Shown here: positions 7,114 through 11,483 of the stretch, piece after piece
Numbering within the stretch: position 1 is the stretch's first letter
How the letters are laid out: each line of letters opens with the position of its first letter
From: JADJLQ01 sp964396995
Lineage (GTDB): Bacteria; Bacteroidota; Bacteroidia; Chitinophagales; Saprospiraceae
Assembly (NCBI GenBank): GCA_964396995.1
Contig: CAYNIG010000148.1
Span: 1-11,483 of the forward strand
Length of the DNA: 11,483 bases
Direction of reading: 5' to 3'
Position numbers and translations under genes: made by a program
Notes under the pieces: model-generated
The model's input: the letters and a program-made list of their open reading frames with translations, nothing else
Database searches by the model: none
What the model was told of the DNA's origin: nothing

Positions 7114-8340
7114 TCAAATTATTGTAAGCTGAGGTATAGCTGTAACAAACTTTAGATTCCATTTTCTAGTATAATCCAGTTGTTTAATAATTTCTTCTTT
7201 TAGATTCCATGGTAATACAAGAATGTAATCTGGCTTAATTTCTTTGATTTTATCCTCATGTACAACTGGAATATGCACTCCCGGAGTGAATTTTCCTTGT
7301 TTATGTGGGGATGCATCTACTATATAAGGAATCAAGTCTTTTCGGATGCCTGCAAAATTTAAAAAAGTGTTTCCTTTGGCAGCTGCACCATAACCGAGGA
7401 CAATTTTATTTTGAGCCTTACATTCAATTAAAAATTGAACTAAATCATCTTTTGCTTTATTTATTTTATCCTGGAAATGTATATAGCTATCGATGGAATT
7501 TAAACCTATTTGTATTTCTTTGTTTTTTATTTTTGCAACACGATCACTGACTAATTGTTCCTGATTTTCAGCATGTTTCAAATAAATTCTTAGAGAGCCA
7601 CCATGAGTGCTTAATTCTTCTGCATCAAACAATTCTAAATTATATCTTTTAAAAATGGATTCTAAAGCTATTAAAGATAAATATGAAAAATGTTCATGAT
7701 AAATCGTATCAAATTGATTTTGTAGTATCAGTTGCAATAAATGAGGAAATTCCAGGGTGATGATGCCTTTGGGTTTTAATACCAATTTAAGTCCTTGTAC
7801 AAAATCATTTATATCAGGTACATGGGCCAAAACATTGTTCCCCAACAGTAAATCAGCTTGGATGTGCTGAGCAATCAATTTTTTGGCAAGAGAAGTACCA
7901 AAAAAATCTATTACAGTATTTATTCCTTTAGAAATTGCGACTTCGGCTGTATTTTTCGTAGGTTCTATACCCAGTGTGGGTATGTTTTTTTCATGAAAAT
8001 ATTGCAATAAATATCCATCGTTACTGGCAACTTCAATCACACTGGAGTGGTGATCAAGTTTAAATCTTTTAACCATCTGGTCAACGTAATTTTTAGCGTG
8101 TGCCAGCCAGGATGTCGAATAGGAAGAAAAATAGGCGTAGTCTTCATTGAATATCTCATGGTGTTTGGCAAATTCATCTACTTGTACTAAAAAACAGTGG
8201 TCACAAACCATTATTTTGAGCGGATAATAAGTTTCCGGCCTGATTAATTCTGACGGTTTTAAAAATGAATTTGAAGGTGGACTAAAACCTAAGTCGGCAA
8301 ACTCCGTTTTTAAAATTGTATTACATGACCTGCAATTCAT
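7114..8340 (-). CDS. Nucleotide-sugar C-methyltransferase (TcaB9/TylC3 type)
   Basis: A 408-aa three-domain C-methyltransferase. Known family members add a methyl from SAM to C3 of a 4-keto-hexose nucleotide, using the C4 ketone to stabilise the carbanion. The N-terminal zinc module has Cys3, Cys6, Cys46 and Cys49. The SAM-binding strand is VIEVASNDGYLLQYF (101-115). YHEHFSY (214-220) carries the Tyr/Glu/His set that acts in proton abstraction in TcaB9. STHGGSLRIY (244-253) and the C-terminal domain with GYGAAAKGNTFLN (316-328) complete the architecture. No expected residue seems missing. It lies 2 nt after the epimerase gene, directly downstream of the CDP-glucose cytidylyltransferase and dehydratase, so the substrate is probably CDP-4-keto-6-deoxyhexose rather than the dTDP form used by TylC3, TcaB9 and EvaC. 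The family is clear; C3 as methylation site and CDP as carrier are inferred. Confidence 0.88.
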   Translation of the reverse strand: MNCRSCNTILKTEFADLGFSPPSNSFLKPSELIRPETYYPLKIMVCDHCFLVQVDEFAKHHEIFNEDYAYFSSYSTSWLAHAKNYVDQMVKRFKLDHHSSVIEVASNDGYLLQYFHEKNIPTLGIEPTKNTAEVAISKGINTVIDFFGTSLAKKLIAQHIQADLLLGNNVLAHVPDINDFVQGLKLVLKPKGIITLEFPHLLQLILQNQFDTIYHEHFSYLSLIALESIFKRYNLELFDAEELSTHGGSLRIYLKHAENQEQLVSDRVAKIKNKEIQIGLNSIDSYIHFQDKINKAKDDLVQFLIECKAQNKIVLGYGAAAKGNTFLNFAGIRKDLIPYIVDASPHKQGKFTPGVHIPVVHEDKIKEIKPDYILVLPWNLKEEIIKQLDYTRKWNLKFVTAIPQLTII

Positions 8341-8342
8341 AT

Positions 8343-8888
8343 TTATAGTCCATTAAAATTTGGTTCAATAAAGTGGTGACTTAGATCTCTTGGTGAGATA
8401 TTTTTCGGGTGAAGGGGCCAGGAAATCTGTAGTCTGGGATCATCATACCTTATTCCGGTATCATAGCCTGGTGTATAAAACTCCGTATGATGATAGAGCA
8501 AAATGGAATTTGCTTCCAGGGTCTGGAATCCATGTGCAAATCCTTCAGGAATCAAAATGCTTAGCATATTATTGGAAGTCAGTTCCACACTGAAATAGTG
8601 GAGAAAAGTCGGTGATGATTTTCTCAGGTCAACGGCAACATCAAAAACACTACCTTGGATACACCTGATCAATTTATATTCACTAAATGGCGGCATTTGA
8701 AAATGCAATCCTCTGATCGTCCCCTGTTCTGTATTATACGATTGATTTATTTGCACTATTTTTTTGTTGAAGTCAATTTGTTTGAATTCATTTTGACAGA
8801 AAGTTCTGCTAAAATATCCACGCTGGTCTACTAGTTGGTTGTGTTTTATTATCCATAGTCCTGAAAATGGCGTTTCGATAAATTCCAT
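8343..8888 (-). CDS. RmlC/RfbC-family nucleotide-sugar 3- and/or 5-epimerase
   Basis: A 181-aa cupin of the dTDP-4-dehydrorhamnose 3,5-epimerase family, full length. Numbered from the ATG at 8888: GTIRGLHFQ (56-64) holds the catalytic-base His62, PEGFAHGF (114-121) is the second signature with His119, and YHHTEFY (132-138) supplies the acid-type Tyr132 and Tyr138. YDDPRLQISWP (148-158) and the ISPRD with Asp168, partner of the catalytic His, follow. A GTG one codon earlier is also in frame, but the ATG overlaps the upstream stop as TGATG, so I prefer it. No dTDP-glucose enzymes (RmlA, RmlB, RmlD) are nearby and the flanking genes make and methylate a CDP-4-keto sugar. The likely substrate is therefore CDP-4-keto-6-deoxyhexose or its C-methyl product. 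Whether it inverts C3, C5 or both is not decided by sequence. Confidence 0.85.
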   Translation of the reverse strand: MEFIETPFSGLWIIKHNQLVDQRGYFSRTFCQNEFKQIDFNKKIVQINQSYNTEQGTIRGLHFQMPPFSEYKLIRCIQGSVFDVAVDLRKSSPTFLHYFSVELTSNNMLSILIPEGFAHGFQTLEANSILLYHHTEFYTPGYDTGIRYDDPRLQISWPLHPKNISPRDLSHHFIEPNFNGL

Positions 8889-9973
8889 CACATAATAGTT
8901 GATATGAATTCGTTAATATCCATTTGGGTACATGTATTTTGGTTATCATAAAATGATTTATACCAATTGATCGTTTTCCTAATTGCAATCTCCGTATTCC
9001 AGACTGGTTTCCAATTTAAGTTATGAATAGATTTGGAGATATCAAGAACTAACAAACCTGCTTCATGATAATTTGCTTTTTCAGGTGTATAAATGGTTTC
9101 TATTTCATTCCAATGATTCTTACAATGATTGATAAGCATCTCCACGGTATAAAAATCGCTGCTGTAAGGTCCGAAATTCCATGAGTCAGCAAATAGGTTA
9201 TTTCCATTTAATAGTTGGCCACCTAAAAGCAAATAACCATATAAACAATCTAATACATGTTGCCAGGGTCTTACAGCTGAGGGATTCCTTACTTCTGTTT
9301 TTCTACCAGTAACAGCTGACTTAATTAAATCAGGTATTAATCTATCTGTACTCCAGTCACCGCCTGCGATTACATTTCCGGCACGAGCTGATGCTATTAA
9401 TTTCGTTGACTTTTCTTTATTTTTATTTTTTCCCAAAAATGAATTCCTATATGAATTAATTAAAATTTCACAGCATGCTTTCGAAGAACTATACATGTCA
9501 TGTCCACCTAATCTGTCTACTTCACGATAGGGAAATATCCATTCCTTATTTTCGTACACTTTATCTGTGGTGATACAAAGTAAAGCATTAGTGTCGGCGC
9601 ATTGATTAAAAGCTTGCAATACATTTAAAGTTCCAATAACGTTTGTTTGATATGTTTCCACAGGGTGTACATAGGATTCACGTACTAATGGTTGTGCCGC
9701 AAGATGAAATATAATATCTGGTTTGAATTTATTAATTGACTCGGCAAGTGATGCACTATCTAATATATTACCAAATTCACCCTGAATTTCTGATTTGAAG
9801 AGATCAAAATGATTCGGGTCAGTGTTTGGAGGCAGTGAATATCCATAGACTTCAGCTCCTATTGACAATAAAAATTTTGAAAGCCAGGAACCCTTAAATC
9901 CGGTATGTCCAGTAATGAAAACCTTTTTCTTATTATAAATTTTTAATGATTCGGGTATCACCATATTTTCCAT
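8888..9973 (-). CDS. rfbG: CDP-glucose 4,6-dehydratase
   Basis: Also called ddhB. Converts CDP-D-glucose to CDP-4-dehydro-6-deoxy-D-glucose with bound NAD, in the cytoplasm. From the chosen start the protein is 361 aa, close to the roughly 359 aa of Salmonella RfbG. Motifs: FITGHTGFKGSW (19-30, NAD-binding loop), HLAAQPLVRESY (90-101), ITTDKVYENKEW (134-145, catalytic Thr-Asp-Lys region), Y161-x3-K165 (MYSSSKACCE), RAGNVIAGGDW (197-207) and RPWQHVLD (235-242), the last three diagnostic of this subfamily against dTDP-glucose dehydratases. An in-frame ATG lies further out at 9994, but the one at 9973 has an AGGA 8 nt upstream and gives the family length. The gene overlaps rfbF by 16 nt and the epimerase by 1 nt, so translation is likely coupled. 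Confidence 0.93.
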   Translation of the reverse strand: MENMVIPESLKIYNKKKVFITGHTGFKGSWLSKFLLSIGAEVYGYSLPPNTDPNHFDLFKSEIQGEFGNILDSASLAESINKFKPDIIFHLAAQPLVRESYVHPVETYQTNVIGTLNVLQAFNQCADTNALLCITTDKVYENKEWIFPYREVDRLGGHDMYSSSKACCEILINSYRNSFLGKNKNKEKSTKLIASARAGNVIAGGDWSTDRLIPDLIKSAVTGRKTEVRNPSAVRPWQHVLDCLYGYLLLGGQLLNGNNLFADSWNFGPYSSDFYTVEMLINHCKNHWNEIETIYTPEKANYHEAGLLVLDISKSIHNLNWKPVWNTEIAIRKTINWYKSFYDNQNTCTQMDINEFISTIM

Positions 9974-10734
9974 TTTGCATTTCCTGAATACCACAATTCA
10001 TCTAATTCTATACGATCTCTCAGAGCATCCATACATTTCCAAAATCCATAATGTTTATGTGCCCCTAATAAGCCTTTATTTGCAATTTCAATTAATGGTC
10101 CTTTTTCCCACTGTATCTCATCCATATCTCCATCTAAGAATTTAAAAATACCGGGTTCCAATACAAAAAAACCTCCATTAATCCATATTCTGTCATCTAA
10201 GGGTTTTTCTTGAAACTTACTGACCTTTCCCTGACCATCCATTTCTATATTTCCAAATCGACCAGGAATTTGAACTGAAGTAAGGGTTGCCAGATTTCCG
10301 GATTGTTTATGAAAGTCAATCAAGGATTGAATATTTAAATCGGTAACCCCATCACCATAAGTTAACATAAAGGTCTCATTATCAAGAAATCGTTGGACCT
10401 TTTTTAGCCTTCCAGCGGTATTGGTCTCAATTCCGGTATCAACCAAAGTAACTTTAAATGCTTCCCCATTTGAATAGTGTACATCTACTTTATTACTTCC
10501 GAGTTCAACGGTGATATCTGAGTTATATAAGAAGTAATTAATAAAATATTCCTTGATCATAAATCCCTTATAACCAAGGCAAATTACAAAGTCATTAAAT
10601 CCATAATGGGAGTAAATTTTCATAATATGCCAAAGTATAGGTTTACCTCCAATTTCAACCATTGGTTTTGGTCGAGTACTTGTTTCTTCTGCAAGCCTGG
10701 TACCCATTCCACCGGCGAAAATTACCACCTTCAT
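9958..10734 (-). CDS. rfbF: Glucose-1-phosphate cytidylyltransferase
   Basis: Also called ddhA. Makes CDP-D-glucose from CTP and alpha-D-glucose 1-phosphate, the committed step of CDP-hexose pathways. At 258 aa it matches the family length of about 257. It shows the nucleotidyltransferase loop FAGGMGTRL (6-14), RPKPMVEIGGKPILWHIM (21-38), the metal-binding YGDGVTD (126-132), FQEKP (174-178) and INGGFFV (185-191). GFWKCMDALRD (230-240) is a C-terminal signature that separates it from glucose-1-phosphate thymidylyltransferases. I judge it highly similar along its length to Salmonella RfbF. It is the first gene of the seven-gene minus-strand operon, with a TAnnTTTG box just upstream, and it overlaps rfbG by 16 nt. 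Confidence 0.95.
   Translation of the reverse strand: MKVVIFAGGMGTRLAEETSTRPKPMVEIGGKPILWHIMKIYSHYGFNDFVICLGYKGFMIKEYFINYFLYNSDITVELGSNKVDVHYSNGEAFKVTLVDTGIETNTAGRLKKVQRFLDNETFMLTYGDGVTDLNIQSLIDFHKQSGNLATLTSVQIPGRFGNIEMDGQGKVSKFQEKPLDDRIWINGGFFVLEPGIFKFLDGDMDEIQWEKGPLIEIANKGLLGAHKHYGFWKCMDALRDRIELDELWYSGNAKWKIW
9982..9985 (-). promoter_or_regulatory. Shine-Dalgarno site deciding the rfbG start
   Basis: The minus strand reads AGGA, then 8 nt, then the ATG at 9973. It lies inside the 3' end of rfbF. It favours the 9973 start over the in-frame ATGs at 9994 and 9964. Such a clear site is unusual here: most other starts in the window show no good Shine-Dalgarno match. Confidence 0.5.
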
Positions 10735-10742
10735 ATGTGAGA

Positions 10743-10750
10743 CAAATATA
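10743..10750 (-). promoter_or_regulatory. Candidate Bacteroidota -7 box of the CDP-sugar operon (TATATTTG)
   Basis: The minus strand reads TATATTTG, an exact TAnnTTTG match, 8 nt before the rfbF ATG at 10734. No good -33 TTG is seen. It lies in the 92-bp divergent region 10735-10826, which otherwise holds only AT-rich sequence and a short TA run. It would drive the whole operon down to 4335. Confidence 0.5.
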
Positions 10751-10808
10751 TATATAATTAGGTATAATTTATTACATTACATAGATGTCTTTATTGCCCC
10801 TCACACCT

Positions 10809-10816
10809 TACCTTTG
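10809..10816 (+). promoter_or_regulatory. Candidate Bacteroidota -7 box of the ferredoxin-NADP reductase gene (TACCTTTG)
   Basis: TACCTTTG is an exact TAnnTTTG match, ending 10 nt before the ATG at 10827. A clear -33 TTG at the usual spacing is not seen; the nearest TTG, at 10794-10796, is too close. The implied leader is very short. Confidence 0.5.
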
Positions 10817-10826
10817 CCCCCCAATT

Positions 10827-11483
10827 ATGCTCACCACCGATCTCCTCATCATAGGCGCCGGCCCCTGTGGCCTTTTTACCGTATTCGAAGCAGGCTTGCT
10901 TAAATTAAGATGCCATCTTGTGGATGTATTGCCTCTACCTGGCGGACAATTGACGGAGATTTATCCTAAAAAGCCCATTTATGATATTCCGGGTTGTCCC
11001 GGGATACTGGCTTCTGATTTGGTAGCCAATCTTTTAAAACAGATTGAACCCTTTCATCCTGGTTTTACTCTGGGTGAGCGGGCTGAGAAAATAGAGAAAG
11101 ATACTGAAGGGAAGTTTATACTGACTACCCATAAAAATACCATGATAAAGGCTTCGGTAATTGTAGTTGCCGGAGGATTAGGTTGTTTTGAACCCCGCAA
11201 ACCGCCCATCGAAAACATTGAAAAATATGAGGATCATGGGGTTGATTATTTTGTAAAAGATCCGGATCACTATGCTGGCAAAGATTTGGTCATCGCCGGG
11301 GGAGGGGACTCCGCATTGGATTGGACCATTTATTTGGCTGAGAAGGCCAAATCACTGTCAATGATACATCGGCGCACGGAGTTTAGGGGAGCATTGGATT
11401 CAGTAGAGAAGGTGCAGGAGCTGGCCAAAGCCGGTAAAATAAATTTGATTACGGAATCACAAGTAATAGGATTGAAAGGAGAT
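10827..11483 (+). CDS. Ferredoxin--NADP(+) reductase, thioredoxin-reductase-like (YumC type), 3' partial
   Basis: The frame from the ATG at 10827 is open to the last base, giving 219 residues of a protein normally around 330-350 aa. LLIIGAGPCGLF (6-17) is the FAD-binding GxGxxG loop, PGGQLTEIYP (38-47) is a family signature, and GGLGCFEPRKPP (116-127) marks the ferredoxin reductase branch. IAGGGDSALDW (156-166) is the NADPH-binding Rossmann loop, and HRRTEFRG (181-188) provides arginines for the 2'-phosphate. The redox-active CxxC of true thioredoxin reductases is absent where expected (about 130-145). It transfers electrons between NADPH and ferredoxin in the cytoplasm and has no link to glycan synthesis. 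Its GC content (about 48-53% in sampled lines) is well above most of the operon (about 28-38%), suggesting the conserved chromosomal flank of the locus. Confidence 0.88.
   Translation, partial: MLTTDLLIIGAGPCGLFTVFEAGLLKLRCHLVDVLPLPGGQLTEIYPKKPIYDIPGCPGILASDLVANLLKQIEPFHPGFTLGERAEKIEKDTEGKFILTTHKNTMIKASVIVVAGGLGCFEPRKPPIENIEKYEDHGVDYFVKDPDHYAGKDLVIAGGGDSALDWTIYLAEKAKSLSMIHRRTEFRGALDSVEKVQELAKAGKINLITESQVIGLKGD

Noticed and set aside
8343..10734. A dTDP-L-rhamnose (rml) cassette
   Set aside because: The epimerase is RmlC-like, but the nucleotidyltransferase and dehydratase carry RfbF and RfbG signatures (CDP-glucose), and no RmlA, RmlB or RmlD lies in the window.
6248..10734. A standard abequose, paratose or tyvelose (3,6-dideoxyhexose) pathway
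   Set aside because: The PMP/iron-sulfur 3-dehydrase RfbH and its reductase partner are absent, and a C-methyltransferase occupies the position instead.
10745..10760. Short TA-rich run as a phase-variation repeat
   Set aside because: The alternating TA run is only about 12 nt long and imperfect, too short to be a convincing slippage tract.
10827..11483. Thioredoxin reductase
   Set aside because: The fold is shared, but the CxxC redox motif is missing and the GLGCFEPRKPP and HRR motifs fit YumC-type ferredoxin-NADP reductases.

Overview
The window is part of a surface-polysaccharide (O-antigen, capsule or glycan) biosynthesis locus, most likely from a member of the Bacteroidota. Three things point there: AT-rich genes, TAnnTTTG-type -7 promoter boxes just upstream of four start codons, and a YumC-type ferredoxin-NADP reductase at the right edge whose sequence looks Bacteroidota-like to me. 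I cannot place it more finely. No tRNA, rRNA, CRISPR array, insertion sequence or phage gene was seen.

Layout from left to right. (1) A GT4-type glycosyltransferase on the plus strand (2-1141, 5' end outside the window). (2) A minus-strand pair reading leftward from about 3216: a SAM methyltransferase with a degenerate Trm112-like N-terminus, then a non-hydrolysing UDP-GlcNAc-type 2-epimerase (WecB/WbpI type), which overlaps the tail of the first gene. (3) A plus-strand SAM methyltransferase (3279-4319), divergent from that pair across a 62-bp promoter region. (4) A compact seven-gene minus-strand operon (10734 down to 4335): rfbF/ddhA, rfbG/ddhB, an RmlC-like epimerase, a TcaB9/TylC3-type C-methyltransferase, an SDR 4-ketoreductase, a CysE-like left-handed beta-helix acyltransferase and a GT2 glycosyltransferase. 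(5) A 92-bp divergent intergenic region, then the 5' part of a ferredoxin-NADP reductase (10827 to the window end) with clearly higher GC. This is probably the housekeeping flank of the locus.

How the operon may work. RfbF makes CDP-glucose and RfbG converts it to CDP-4-keto-6-deoxyglucose. The usual next enzyme of the 3,6-dideoxyhexose route, the PMP-dependent 3-dehydrase RfbH, is absent. Its place is taken by a C-methyltransferase with the full catalytic motif, an RmlC-type epimerase and a reductase. The simplest reading is a CDP-activated 6-deoxy-3-C-methyl-hexose, possibly acylated and then transferred by the GT2 enzyme. The UDP-ManNAc-type epimerase implies a second, N-acetylated sugar in the same glycan. 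No Wzx flippase, Wzy polymerase or ABC exporter lies in the window, so the locus probably continues to the left.

The branched CDP-sugar cassette is the most interesting content. Enzyme families are seen directly in the sequence; the exact sugar, its stereochemistry and the order of steps are inference.
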